A stretch of 11,828 bases of DNA from an uncultured Clostridia bacterium. Its GTDB lineage: Bacteria > Bacillota > Clostridia > Oscillospirales > Oscillospiraceae. Numbering within the stretch: the stretch's first letter is position 1; each line of letters opens with the position of its first letter. The position numbers were made by a program, and so were the translations under genes. The notes under the pieces were generated by a model. It was not told the DNA's origin. It made no database searches and was given only the letters and a program-made list of their open reading frames with translations. Of this stretch, positions 1 through 7,103 are shown in pieces. Location of the stretch: assembly GCA_947167725.1 (NCBI GenBank), contig CAMVJF010000032.1, forward strand, positions 1 through 11,828. The letters are read 5' to 3'.

Positions 1-64
1 ACCCGATTCTTGGTTACACTGGGCCAGCCCGGTGAAAACCTCGGGCAGGAAAGGAGCGAAAAGC

Positions 65-1051
65 ATGATCCTTGCAGATAAAATCATCGACCTGCGGAAG
101 AAGAACGGCTGGTCCCAGGAGGAGCTGGCCGAGAAGCTGGGCGTGAGCCGTCAGAGCGTGTCCAAGTGGGAGGGCGCCCAGTCCGTGCCCGATATGGGCC
201 GGGTGGTGCAGCTGTCCGAGCTCTTCGGCGTCAGCACCGATTACCTTCTGAAGGACGAGCTCGAGAAGGCCGAGAGCGCGGAGAGCGGCGAAGCGGAGCG
301 GACGCTGCGGAGCGTCTCGATGGAGGAGGCCTCGGCCTTTCTCCGCATGCGCGAACAGAACGCCGCGCGGATCGCCCTCGGCGTGATGCTCTGCATCCTC
401 TCGCCGGTGCTGCTCATCCTCCTGAGCGGCGCGGCGGAAATGGGAAGGCTCCCGCTCACGCAGGAGCAGGCCGTCGGCGCGGGGCTCGCGCTGCTGTTCC
501 TGCTCGTCGGCGGCGCGGTGGCGCTCTTCGTCGCCTGCTCGCTGCGCGCGAGCCGCTTCGAGTATCTGGAGAAAGAGCCGATCGACACGCTCTACGGCGT
601 GGCGGGCATGGCCCGGGACCGGCGTGAAAAATTCCGGAGCGTCTACGGCCGTCAGCTCACGATCGGCGTCGTTCTGTGCGTGATCGCGGCGCTGCCGCTC
701 TTCCTGTCCCTGGCTCTCGGCGGCGGGAACGAGTTCGTGCATCTGCTCGCCGTGGGCGCGCTGCTGGTGCTCGTGGCGGTCGGCGTGCTGCTGATCGTGC
801 GCGTATCCATCGTCTGGAGCGGCTTCCAGCAGCTTCTCGAGGAGGGCGACTACGCCCGCGAGAACAAGGTCTTCGAGAAGAGAAACACCTGGATCTCGGG
901 CAGCTACTGGCTTCTCGTGACGGCGGGCTATCTCGCATGGAGCTTTCTCACGGACGGCTGGGACCGCAGCTGGATCGTCTGGCCCGTCGCGGGCGTGCTC
1001 TTCGGCGCGATCTGGGCCATCCTCCGCGCCGTACAGAAAAACAACGGATAA
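65..1051 (+). CDS. XRE-family regulator fused to six membrane helices
   Basis: A 328-residue protein, probably a membrane-anchored DNA-binding regulator. Residues 7-62 form a Cro/CI-type helix-turn-helix (WSQEELAEKLGVSRQSVSKW, then the STDYLL end typical of clostridial XRE proteins). After a charged linker rich in Glu (63-95) come six hydrophobic segments at about 101-121, 136-158, 198-219, 224-250, 279-296 and 302-321. An upstream in-frame GTG at 32 exists, but ATG 65 has AAGGAG at 51-56 with 8-nt spacing, so I use 65. HTH plus multi-helix fusions are common in Firmicutes, where the membrane part may sense the envelope state or tether the regulator. The ligand and target cannot be read from the sequence. 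The gene stands alone on its strand and converges on the 5'-nucleotidase. Its promoter lies largely outside the window. Confidence 0.9.
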   Translation: MILADKIIDLRKKNGWSQEELAEKLGVSRQSVSKWEGAQSVPDMGRVVQLSELFGVSTDYLLKDELEKAESAESGEAERTLRSVSMEEASAFLRMREQNAARIALGVMLCILSPVLLILLSGAAEMGRLPLTQEQAVGAGLALLFLLVGGAVALFVACSLRASRFEYLEKEPIDTLYGVAGMARDRREKFRSVYGRQLTIGVVLCVIAALPLFLSLALGGGNEFVHLLAVGALLVLVAVGVLLIVRVSIVWSGFQQLLEEGDYARENKVFEKRNTWISGSYWLLVTAGYLAWSFLTDGWDRSWIVWPVAGVLFGAIWAILRAVQKNNG

Positions 1052-1073
1052 GAACTCTCCGGACGATAAAACG

Positions 1074-1097
1074 CTCCGGGGCCCGCGGGCCCCGGAG
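1074..1097. terminator. Bidirectional intrinsic terminator between convergent genes
   Basis: A perfect 24-base palindrome (11-bp arms CTCCGGGGCCC and GGGCCCCGGAG around a central GC) is followed on the plus strand by TTTATTATAT. On the minus strand it is followed by CGTTTTATCG. It lies between the ends of the XRE regulator (1051) and the 5'-nucleotidase (1135) and can serve both. Confidence 0.88.
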
Positions 1098-1134
1098 TTT
1101 ATTATATGGATCGTCCTGTACCGGATGCGTCCGC

Positions 1135-2946
1135 TCAGCCCTCGGGCTTTTCCTGGACGATCACGATGCGGCCCTGGCCGGTAAGCTCGGAATACTCCGC
1201 GCCGACCACGCCGCCGAGGGTCTCGGTGATGTAGTCGATCAGGACCTGGTTGTCGAGCTTCACGCGATCCTGCAGCAGCGGAGCGCCGTCGAACATCGTG
1301 TAGCCGTCGCCGTTGCTGAGCAGCATGTAGTCGTGGCTCGCCAGGGTGTAGGTCCCCTTCGGGTCGATCGGCTCGCCGCCGACGAGCACGTTCTTCACGC
1401 GGCGCTCGCCCGAGATGCCCACAAACATGCCGTTGCTGTCGATCTCGCAGGGGGAGTCGATATAGCTGTGGATCTCATAGCTCAGACCGGAGACCTGCAG
1501 GAAGCCGCCGAACTCGCCCGGCACGGAATGTGCGCCCCATTCGAGGGCGTCGAGGATCTGCTGTCCGCTGACCTCGATCACGCACATGGCGTTGCCGAAG
1601 GGATGGACGCTGAGGATGTCGTTGAGCGTGATATCGCCGGAGTTGATCACCTTGCGCACGCCGCCGCCGTTGACGAAGGCGATATCGGCGCCGGACTGGA
1701 TGCGGTAGGCGTCGGCGCAGAGATCGCCGAGGTTGGTCTCGGCCAGACGGACCACGCGGATGGGCTTGCCGTCCTTCGTCTCGACCGGATCGTTGATGGT
1801 CAGCAGCACCTCGGTGGAGGCGACGACCTCCTCGAGCTTATCGTTCAGCACAGAGAAGGCCTTTTCGACCTCGTCCGTCATCTCGTTCCGAATGCCGAGC
1901 AGCGCGGGGGCGGAAACATCGTTGTTCCACAGGTAAAGGCCGGTCGAGATCTTGCCGTCGACGGTGATCTCGCAGTAGCCGATGCCCTCGAGCTTCGTGC
2001 CGCAGGCGGAGCGGAGCACCTCCTCGCCGTCCTTGTTCTTCATCTTGACCTGATCGATGTCGTGGCTGTGGCCGTCGAGGAAGACGTCGATGCCGTTGGT
2101 GTTGGCGATCACGTCGGAGTAGGTCCAGGGATGGCACTCCTCTTCGTTGCCCATGTGGCCCATCACGACGACGTAATCGGCCCCTTCGCCGCGCGCCATG
2201 TCGACCGCGGTCTGCACGGCGTTATAGACGCCCTCGCCGGTCTCGTCCTGCAGGAAGCCGTAGACGAACTCGCCTTCCTCGTTCTGGAAGTAGCGCGGCG
2301 TGGAGCTTCTGAGGGTCCTGGGCGTGGTCACGCCGACGAAGGCGATCTTCATGCCGCCGAGCTCACGGATCACGTAGGGCTGGAAGATGAGCTCGCCCTC
2401 ATGGTTGAAGTTGCAGCTGATGTAGTCGAACTCGGCTTTTTCGGCAAGCTCAAGGAAGCGGTCCATGCCGTAATCGAAATCATGGTTGCCGGGGGTCGCG
2501 ACGCTGTAGCCCATCTTGTTCATCAGATCGATGAGCGCCTCGCCCTTGGTCATGGTGCCGATCGGCTCGCCCTGGATGTTGTCGCCGTCGTCGACAAGGA
2601 TGACGGTCTTTCCCTGCGCGCTCAGATAATCGCGGATCTGGGCAAGGCCTGCGTAGCCGAAGCCCTGGTCGACGCCGCAGTGCACGTCGCTGGTGTAAAG
2701 GATCACCACATCGCTGGGTTCGGGTTCCGCGGGCGTCTCTTCGACGGGAGCGGCCTCCTCAGCGGGAGCGGCCTCCTCGGCGGGAGCGGCCTCCTCAGCG
2801 GGAGCGGCTTCCTCAGCGGGAGCGGCCTCCTCGGCGGGAGCGGCCTCCTCGGCGGGCTTTTCCGCCGGAACGGCCGGCTGGCCGCAGGCGGCCAGAGCAA
2901 AGATCATCGCCAGGATCAGGAAAACTGTCAGGAGTCTCTTTTTCAT
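1135..2946 (-). CDS. 5'-nucleotidase / 2',3'-cyclic phosphodiesterase-type surface lipoprotein
   Basis: A 603-residue exported metallophosphoesterase of the UshA/NT5E class, expected to dephosphorylate extracellular nucleotides for purine and phosphate salvage. Residues 1-21 are a lipoprotein signal with lipobox LAAC (Cys21). A Pro/Glu/Ala-rich spacer at about 28-77 would hold the enzyme off the membrane. The metallophosphatase domain shows the family's metal ligands: DVH (87-89, in place of the usual DxHG), DxGD (119-122), GNHDFD (153-158), GH (263-264) and GHSH (292-295). The C-terminal 5_nucleotid_C domain shows NLGD (405-408), NGGGVR (426-431) and GDGY (546-549). The ATG is preceded by a GAGGGTGG-like ribosome site (2951-2958). 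A promoter lies at 3013-3041. Precise substrate preference (nucleotide, cyclic nucleotide or UDP-sugar) is not decidable from motifs. Confidence 0.93.
   Translation of the reverse strand: MKKRLLTVFLILAMIFALAACGQPAVPAEKPAEEAAPAEEAAPAEEAAPAEEAAPAEEAAPAEEAAPVEETPAEPEPSDVVILYTSDVHCGVDQGFGYAGLAQIRDYLSAQGKTVILVDDGDNIQGEPIGTMTKGEALIDLMNKMGYSVATPGNHDFDYGMDRFLELAEKAEFDYISCNFNHEGELIFQPYVIRELGGMKIAFVGVTTPRTLRSSTPRYFQNEEGEFVYGFLQDETGEGVYNAVQTAVDMARGEGADYVVVMGHMGNEEECHPWTYSDVIANTNGIDVFLDGHSHDIDQVKMKNKDGEEVLRSACGTKLEGIGYCEITVDGKISTGLYLWNNDVSAPALLGIRNEMTDEVEKAFSVLNDKLEEVVASTEVLLTINDPVETKDGKPIRVVRLAETNLGDLCADAYRIQSGADIAFVNGGGVRKVINSGDITLNDILSVHPFGNAMCVIEVSGQQILDALEWGAHSVPGEFGGFLQVSGLSYEIHSYIDSPCEIDSNGMFVGISGERRVKNVLVGGEPIDPKGTYTLASHDYMLLSNGDGYTMFDGAPLLQDRVKLDNQVLIDYITETLGGVVGAEYSELTGQGRIVIVQEKPEG
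2746..2853. repeat. Six 18-bp tandem repeats coding an Ala/Glu/Pro spacer
   Basis: Six consecutive 18-bp units (plus-strand GGGAGCGGCCTCCTC followed by AGC or GGC) lie within the 5'-nucleotidase gene. They encode the repeated EEAAPA spacer just after the lipid-anchored Cys. The units differ only at the AGC/GGC position and by one C-to-T change in unit 4. An array this uniform can gain or lose units by slippage in steps of six residues without shifting the frame. Confidence 0.9.
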
Positions 2947-3012
2947 TTTTCCACCCTCGTTTCAAATTTGGATAATAATATAGATGTAGTGGCTGTTCGC
3001 CGCCGCATCTAT

Positions 3013-3041
3013 ATTGTATCACGGTATTGGGGAAGACTCAA
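3013..3041 (-). promoter_or_regulatory. Sigma-A-type promoter of the 5'-nucleotidase gene
   Basis: On the minus strand TTGAGT (3036-3041) and TACAAT (3013-3018) are separated by exactly 17 bases. The predicted start is near 3006, giving a leader of about 60 bases. Its -10 box is overlapped by a perfect 9-bp inverted repeat, ATATAGATG (2978-2986) and CATCTATAT (3006-3014), a possible operator or leader structure. Confidence 0.72.
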
Positions 3042-3065
3042 TCATTTTTACAGAAAACGGACGCT

Positions 3066-3629
3066 TTATTTTCCGCTCTCGATCTTCCTGAGCGTGTCGG
3101 CGAGGATCTCGCCGCGCAGCGCGGTTAGCCATTCCGAGAAGGCGGCCGCGTCGAAAGCGTAGCTCTTGTTGAGCTCATACTCGTTTTCCGTCCAGGTGGA
3201 GAGCGGCGACTCGTTGTGCTGGATCACGGCCTCGAGCTTGTCGATGGCCTTGTAGAGCTTCGCCTCCGGCGTCTGCTGCTCGTCCATCTCCGCATAGAGC
3301 GCGGCCATGGACGCGGCGAGCTCCTCCGGCAGCGAGGCAACCCAGCGCGCGAGCAGGCTGTCCTCCGCTTCGCGATCGGCCTCGGTCTTGACAAAGGCGG
3401 GGATGTCCCCCGTGAAGCACTCGCCCAGATCGTGGATCAGACACATGCTCGTGACCTTGTCCATGTCGAGCGAGGGGAACTCGCCGCGCAGCAGAAAAGC
3501 GATCAGCGCGGCGCGCCAGCTGTGCTCGGCGACGCTCTCCGGCCTTCCGTGCGAGCTGGTGCAGTGGCGCGTCGTGTCCTTCAGCCGCTCCGCGACGTGC
3601 AGGATCTCCAGCAATTCTCTCGGTTTCAT
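3066..3629 (-). CDS. HD-domain 5'-deoxynucleotidase-like protein (YfbR/HDDC2 type)
   Basis: A 187-residue cytoplasmic HD-superfamily metal-dependent phosphohydrolase. The metal-binding set is visible: His36 in VAEHSWR, His66-Asp67 in CLIHDLGE and Asp130 in YKAIDKLEA. These positions and the total length fit the YfbR/HDDC2 family, which removes phosphate from deoxynucleoside 5'-monophosphates. That activity is inferred from the family, not shown here. An in-frame GTG lies at 3638, but ATG 3629 has GAGGAG at 3638-3643 with 8-nt spacing. That ribosome site overlaps the TGA of the esterase gene upstream (3642-3644), so the gene is probably translated by coupling as the last gene of a three-gene operon. 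No terminator is evident before the next promoter, so read-through into the 5'-nucleotidase gene, also a nucleotide phosphatase, is possible. Confidence 0.87.
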   Translation of the reverse strand: MKPRELLEILHVAERLKDTTRHCTSSHGRPESVAEHSWRAALIAFLLRGEFPSLDMDKVTSMCLIHDLGECFTGDIPAFVKTEADREAEDSLLARWVASLPEELAASMAALYAEMDEQQTPEAKLYKAIDKLEAVIQHNESPLSTWTENEYELNKSYAFDAAAFSEWLTALRGEILADTLRKIESGK

Positions 3630-3641
3630 CGTTTTCACTCC

Positions 3642-4859
3642 TCAATCCCGGTTCTGAAACATCACCAGCAGCGCGTCGTAGATATTGATCGTCCAGCTGT
3701 GCCAGGAGTGACTTCCCGCGACGTCGAGGTGGAAGGCGTTCGCGCCGTCCGTGAGACCGGGGTAGTTGTCCACGATCAGCTCATAGCGCTTGAGCGTGTT
3801 TTTCTTCTGAAAATCCGTCTCTCCCGCGCCGGTGAAAAAGCAATAGATCGGCAGCTCGAGAGCGTCCGGGGCGCTCAGACGCCGCAGCATGAGCGAGGTC
3901 GTCTCGGTGTAGTTGCCCGAGAAGCAGCCGAAATTGCCGAAGGACTCGAGATTTCCCGCGATGCCCGCGGTGAGCGTGTAGAGCGAGCCGTTGGAAACGC
4001 CAAGCATCGCAAAGTGGGCGCGCGCCTCGCGCATCGCCTCCGGCGAGGCGTCGGCGGCATACGTATCATAGTGCTCGACGACGTAGGGCAGGACCAGCGT
4101 GCGCAGCCGCTCGGCGAGCAGCGTCACGCCCTTGTCGGTGAAATTCTCCTCCTCGGCAAGCGAATATACGTTGAGGCTCACGACGAGGAAGGGCTCGCAG
4201 CGTTTTTCATACAGCATCCAGTCGTAGACCTGCGCGAGACTGATCGTGCGGCCGGCGGAGGCGTGCTGCTCGTCGACCATGCCGTGCTCGTTGTTCCCCG
4301 CGCCGTGCAGGGCGATCACGACGTTGTACGGTCCCGGCCGCTCCGCACTCCCGTAGCCGAAGGGCAGATAGACGATCGCGGGCTTTTCGCGCAGCTTATT
4401 GTCCTCCGGATCCTCCAGCGCATGGAAGTCGATCTCCTCCATGCTGCCGCGCTCCGGGCATTCCTCGTAATAGTACTCCGGCAGTCCCCTCGTGAGAAAG
4501 GGCGGTTCGCAGCCGCAGCGGACGCAGCGGCTCTCGGAATAGAGATGCGTCGCGCGCGCGCCGCAGACCGGGCAGAGGCAGCTTTCCGGATCGTGGCTCG
4601 TGTGAGGGCAGACCGCGCCGCAGACGCCGCACACGCCCCCGTCCCAGCTGTGCGCGCAGACCTCTCCGCAGAGCTCGCAGACGCCCCCGCGCCAGACGTG
4701 CGCACAGGGCGTGGGGGTCGGCGGAGCCGGTTCCGCGGTCTCCGCAGGGCTCGGCGCGGGCGTGTTCCCGACCGGCGCGGGCGTCTCCTGCGCGCAGGCG
4801 GAGAGCAGCAGCGCGAGGGCGAGGAACAGCGGGAGCAGCCCCGTTCTCTTTTTCTTCAA
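3642..4859 (-). CDS. Cys-rich lipoprotein with C-terminal alpha/beta-hydrolase (CE1-like esterase) domain
   Basis: A secreted, lipid-anchored putative carbohydrate or feruloyl-type esterase (405 residues from TTG 4859; numbering below is from the alternative GTG at 4868, 408 residues). The signal peptide ends in lipobox LSAC (Cys25), followed by a Pro/Thr/Ala stalk (28-54). Residues 55-120 hold 12 Cys and several His in repeats of the form CxHxWxGGVCxxCGxVC, resembling stacked zinc ribbons. The hydrolase domain follows: oxyanion-type LHGAG (187-191), nucleophile Ser292 in GVSNG, candidate acid Asp352 and His387 in GSHSWHSW. TTG 4859 is preferred because GGAGAG (4868-4873) lies 8 bases before it, whereas GTG 4868 falls inside that site. 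GTG 4868 would give a 4-base overlap with the upstream stop. Substrate unknown. Confidence 0.8.
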   Translation of the reverse strand: MKKKRTGLLPLFLALALLLSACAQETPAPVGNTPAPSPAETAEPAPPTPTPCAHVWRGGVCELCGEVCAHSWDGGVCGVCGAVCPHTSHDPESCLCPVCGARATHLYSESRCVRCGCEPPFLTRGLPEYYYEECPERGSMEEIDFHALEDPEDNKLREKPAIVYLPFGYGSAERPGPYNVVIALHGAGNNEHGMVDEQHASAGRTISLAQVYDWMLYEKRCEPFLVVSLNVYSLAEEENFTDKGVTLLAERLRTLVLPYVVEHYDTYAADASPEAMREARAHFAMLGVSNGSLYTLTAGIAGNLESFGNFGCFSGNYTETTSLMLRRLSAPDALELPIYCFFTGAGETDFQKKNTLKRYELIVDNYPGLTDGANAFHLDVAGSHSWHSWTINIYDALLVMFQNRD

Positions 4860-4864
4860 GGCGC

Positions 4865-5089
4865 TCACTCTCCGATATCGCCGCGGACGACCTTGCCGAT
4901 GTTCCAGACCTGCGCCGCGCGTCGCGCCGCGTCATAGCGCTCGTCCGGCGAGCGGAACTCAAAATGAGCGGTCTGCGCGCCGCAGTCCATGCAGGTGACG
5001 GTCCAGCACCAGCCGTTCTCCTCGGCCAGAAGTCCGGCGCCGCCGCAGAAGGGGCAGTCCTGCAGCGTCAGCTCTTCGTGAATATCCAT
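4865..5089 (-). CDS. Small zinc-ribbon protein of the Lar (restriction alleviation) type
   Basis: A 74-residue protein matching the short Lar-family pattern: a CPFCGG knuckle (Cys12, Cys15), a second CxxC (Cys33, Cys36 in CMDCGA), then an Ala-rich helix ending in VWN. In phages and plasmids Lar proteins modulate type I restriction. Many chromosomal relatives have no tested role, so only the fold is assigned here. ATG 5089 has a perfect AAGGAG at 5096-5101 with 6-nt spacing. It is the first gene of an operon with the esterase and the HD protein, and its TGA lies inside the ribosome site of the esterase. Its own promoter is at 5132-5160. Placement with a Cys-rich lipoprotein is odd for an anti-restriction factor and may point to a different function. 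Confidence 0.78.
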   Translation of the reverse strand: MDIHEELTLQDCPFCGGAGLLAEENGWCWTVTCMDCGAQTAHFEFRSPDERYDAARRAAQVWNIGKVVRGDIGE

Positions 5090-5131
5090 GTGTGTCTCCT
5101 TCGCTTCGGCCTTGCTTCGCCGTTTTTTGCT

Positions 5132-5160
5132 ATTATACCCAATTCCTCTCCATCCCGCAA
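5132..5160 (-). promoter_or_regulatory. Promoter of the lar-like/esterase/HD operon
   Basis: On the minus strand TTGCGG (5155-5160) and a perfect TATAAT (5132-5137) are spaced 17 bases apart. The expected start is about 35 bases before the ATG at 5089. It is divergent from the ATPase promoter about 45 bp away. Confidence 0.78.
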
Positions 5161-5202
5161 GAGAGGGAGATCGGCCTGCGCTTATTTTTTCACCTCCGCC
5201 GC

Positions 5203-5231
5203 TTTTCAAAGCGCTCCTCCGGCAGTATAAT
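5203..5231 (+). promoter_or_regulatory. Promoter of the P-loop ATPase gene
   Basis: TTTTCA (5203-5208) and TATAAT (5226-5231) are spaced by 17 bases on the plus strand. A small inverted repeat CGCTTT-TC-AAAGCG (5200-5213) covers the -35 box and could be a regulator site. Expected start near 5238, about 40 bases before the ATG. Confidence 0.65.
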
Positions 5232-5278
5232 GATGCCGAAGGAAGAAACGGAAACAAACGCGCGGCGGGAGGCGGCTT

Positions 5279-5989
5279 ATGAAAAAGATCATCATCCTCA
5301 TCGGAAATTACGGCTCCGGTAAGACGGAGATCGCGCTGAACATGGCGATCCGCGCCGCGGCCGAGGGAAAACGGACGCAGGTCATCGACCTCGACCGGAT
5401 CAACGACTATTTCCGCATGTCGGACCACGTCCGGCTGCTCGACGAGAAAAAGATCGACCTCGTCTCGCCCACCTTCGCCGGGAAGGGGCTCACGCAGACC
5501 AATATGCCCGCCGCGGTCGCCTCGGCCTTCGCGCAGGACTGGGATCTGGTCGTGTTCGACGTCGGCGGCGATCCCGCGGGCGCGATGTCGCTCGCGCGCT
5601 ACCATTCCGACTTCGCCGCCCTCGAGCCGGGACAGCTCGAGGTCTACGATATCATCAACATCCGCCGCCCGATGTCCGAGACGCCCGAGAAGATCCTGAA
5701 GCTCAAGGGCGAAATGGAGGGCTTCGCCCGCCAGACGGTCACCGGCTTCATCAACAACTCCAACCTCCAGACCTGGGCCAGCGCGCAGGACCTGCGCGAC
5801 GGCTATCCGGTCGTCAGGGCCGCGAGCGAGCTCAGCGGCGTCCCGGTCGTGCACACGACGGGGCGGCCGGAGTTCCTTGAGGAATTCCTGCGCGGCGAAG
5901 GGCTCGACAGACGTTTCGTCGGCGAGCCGATCCCGCTCGTGACCTATATGCAGCGCAGCTGGGACAGCTTTGCCAAAGGCGGGATCTGA
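5279..5989 (+). CDS. P-loop ATPase of the MinD/ParA-like (SIMIBI) class, role unknown
   Basis: A 236-residue soluble ATP-binding protein. The Walker A loop is GNYGSGKT (9-16). DLD at 37-39 resembles the A' aspartate region of ParA/MinD relatives, the Walker B strand is LVVFDVGGD (90-98), and GFINNSNL (156-163) fits a nucleotide-base recognition strand. Walker A lacks the second lysine (KGGxGKT) that marks true MinD/ParA ATPases, so it is a divergent SIMIBI member. From memory, similar clostridial proteins are annotated only as 'ATP-binding protein' and often occur near 2-oxoacid:ferredoxin oxidoreductase genes. None is present here. ATG 5279 has GGGAGG at 5267-5272 (spacing 6). Single-gene transcript with its own promoter and terminator. 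Confidence 0.82.
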   Translation: MKKIIILIGNYGSGKTEIALNMAIRAAAEGKRTQVIDLDRINDYFRMSDHVRLLDEKKIDLVSPTFAGKGLTQTNMPAAVASAFAQDWDLVVFDVGGDPAGAMSLARYHSDFAALEPGQLEVYDIINIRRPMSETPEKILKLKGEMEGFARQTVTGFINNSNLQTWASAQDLRDGYPVVRAASELSGVPVVHTTGRPEFLEEFLRGEGLDRRFVGEPIPLVTYMQRSWDSFAKGGI

Positions 5990-6007
5990 CGATCCGCCGC
6001 ACAGACG

Positions 6008-6034
6008 GACAGCCGCGGGCATCCCGCGGCTGTC
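6008..6034 (+). terminator. Intrinsic terminator after the ATPase gene
   Basis: A perfect 12-bp stem (GACAGCCGCGGG / CCCGCGGCTGTC) with a 3-base CAT loop is followed by TCTTTCTGTCTGTTCT. It lies 19 bases after the ATPase stop and just before the end of the convergent acylphosphatase gene. The minus-strand side lacks a good T run, so it serves the ATPase best. Confidence 0.85.
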
Positions 6035-6049
6035 TCTTTCTGTCTGTTC

Positions 6050-6328
6050 TCAGTATGCGCTGAAGCCCCGTTCTTCCGGCTCGACGGGGATCGTCCTCAC
6101 GGCGACGTCCTCCACGCGGATATAGCTTCCCTGCTCGATCGCCGCAAGCACCTGCTCGATGCGCGCCGCGCTCCCCTGCAGTTCCATCGTGACCTCGCCG
6201 GAGAGCTCGTTGCGCACCCAGCCCGTCACGCCGAAGAGCGACGCGGCGTGCCGCGCACGCCAGCGGAAGCCCACGCCCTGCACCATACCGGAGAAAACAT
6301 AGCGGCGGCGGATCCTCTCTTCGCTCAT
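6050..6328 (-). CDS. acyP: Acylphosphatase
   Basis: A 92-residue acylphosphatase, hydrolysing the carboxyl-phosphate bond of acylphosphates such as acetyl phosphate or 1,3-bisphosphoglycerate in the cytoplasm. The family signature GMVQGVGFR (14-22) supplies the phosphate-binding loop and catalytic Arg22. The second signature GWVRN with catalytic Asn40 follows, and the C-terminus ends in the usual aromatic GFSAY. Length and both signatures are normal, so I expect it to be active. ATG 6328 is served by GGGGAG lying 9 bases upstream inside the stop region of thpR, whose TGA (6335-6337) is only 6 bases away. The two genes form a coupled operon. Confidence 0.95.
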   Translation of the reverse strand: MSEERIRRRYVFSGMVQGVGFRWRARHAASLFGVTGWVRNELSGEVTMELQGSAARIEQVLAAIEQGSYIRVEDVAVRTIPVEPEERGFSAY

Positions 6329-6334
6329 CTCCGC

Positions 6335-6853
6335 TCACTCCCCGCTCGCCTCGATCGCGCCGAGTTCGGTGTAGATCATGCCGTTTCGCCCCTGCGCCGA
6401 GCGCATCAGGCTCACGCGTCCGACGCGCATCGACGCCTGCGGCGCAAGCGTTTCCGCGATTTTCGCGCCTTCCGGGATCTTCGCCCTCCTAATCAGCGTG
6501 ACGTGCGGCCGGAAGCGTTTTCGGTCAAAAGGAATAGCCATTTCCGCGAGCGCGCGCCGCAGCGAACGCGCAAGCCCTTCGAGCGCGTCGTTTTCCTTCA
6601 TGCCGACCCACCAGAGATCGTCGAAGGCGCCGAGTCCGTCGAGCGAGAGCGTAAAGGGAGCGAAGCGCAGCGTGCTCATCGCCTCCAGCACCGCTTCCGG
6701 ATTGGGATAGTCCCCGATGAAGGCCAGCGTCAGGTGCAGGTTTTCATAGGGGGTGTAATTCCCCTCGATGCCGCAGCGGCGAAAGCCGTTCTGCACGCCG
6801 CGCAGGGCATTTTTCATTTTCTCATCCAATAGGATCGCGACAAACAGCCTCAT
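6335..6853 (-). CDS. thpR: RNA 2',3'-cyclic phosphodiesterase (2H phosphoesterase)
   Basis: A 172-residue member of the LigT/ThpR 2H family, which opens 2',3'-cyclic phosphate ends on RNA (the reverse reaction ligates tRNA halves in vitro). The two catalytic H-x-T motifs are HLT (40-42) and HVT (117-119), the latter in the typical RPHVTL context. The MRLFVAILL opening is also standard. ATG 6853 has a GAGG ribosome site (6861-6864). An in-frame GTG at 6898 would add 15 residues but has no ribosome site and would break the family's normal N-terminus. First gene of an operon with acyP, driven by the promoter at 6929-6957. Confidence 0.93.
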   Translation of the reverse strand: MRLFVAILLDEKMKNALRGVQNGFRRCGIEGNYTPYENLHLTLAFIGDYPNPEAVLEAMSTLRFAPFTLSLDGLGAFDDLWWVGMKENDALEGLARSLRRALAEMAIPFDRKRFRPHVTLIRRAKIPEGAKIAETLAPQASMRVGRVSLMRSAQGRNGMIYTELGAIEASGE

Positions 6854-6928
6854 ATTCCATCCTCGATATAACGCTCGCGTTTCCTCTCGGCGATGCACCC
6901 GCGCCGAAGTACGCGGTTGTTTTCATAG

Positions 6929-6957
6929 ATCATAACAGAATCCGGCGCGTGATTCAA
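6929..6957 (-). promoter_or_regulatory. Promoter of the thpR-acyP operon
   Basis: TTGAAT (6952-6957) and TATGAT (6929-6934) on the minus strand have an ideal 17-base spacer. The expected start is near 6922, about 70 bases before the thpR ATG. Confidence 0.73.
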
Positions 6958-7053
6958 CCGTGGAGAAAGGAGAACAGACCGCGTCGTGCAGAGAAGATAT
7001 CCCCTCCCGCGGCGACAGCGGTTTTGCCTGTTTCGACCGTTTCGATAAACATA

Positions 7054-7097
7054 AGAAATCCGGACTTCGTTCCGCTCGGAACGAAGTCCGGATTTCT
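7054..7097. terminator. Perfect 20-bp hairpin, probable bidirectional terminator
   Basis: Twenty bases from 7054 pair exactly with 7078-7097 around a GCTC loop. The outer part is AT-rich (AGAAATC / GATTTCT) and the inner part GC-rich, the arrangement of stems whose own 3' arm supplies the U-rich end. There is no long T run after it on either strand, so termination is likely but not certain. Confidence 0.6.
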
Positions 7098-7103
7098 CAA
7101 TTG

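Noticed and set aside
676..3162. A very long plus-strand open frame (828 codons) opposite the 5'-nucleotidase gene
   Set aside because: It is a shadow of the GC-rich minus-strand gene; it has no ribosome site, low-complexity His/Asp/Leu-rich translation, and crosses a terminator and the 5'-nucleotidase promoter.
3216..4937. A 573-codon plus-strand open frame opposite the HD and esterase genes
   Set aside because: Its translation is Arg/Ala/Leu-rich with no motifs, and the minus strand carries two genes with catalytic motifs and coupled ribosome sites.
4865..6022. A 385-codon minus-strand frame that includes the Lar-type protein at its end
   Set aside because: Only the last 74 codons have a ribosome site and a family pattern; the rest is the shadow of the plus-strand ATPase gene.
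6956..7051. A 32-codon minus-strand frame starting MFIETVETGK
   Set aside because: No ribosome site, start placed in a hairpin flank, and its stop lies in the thpR -35 box.
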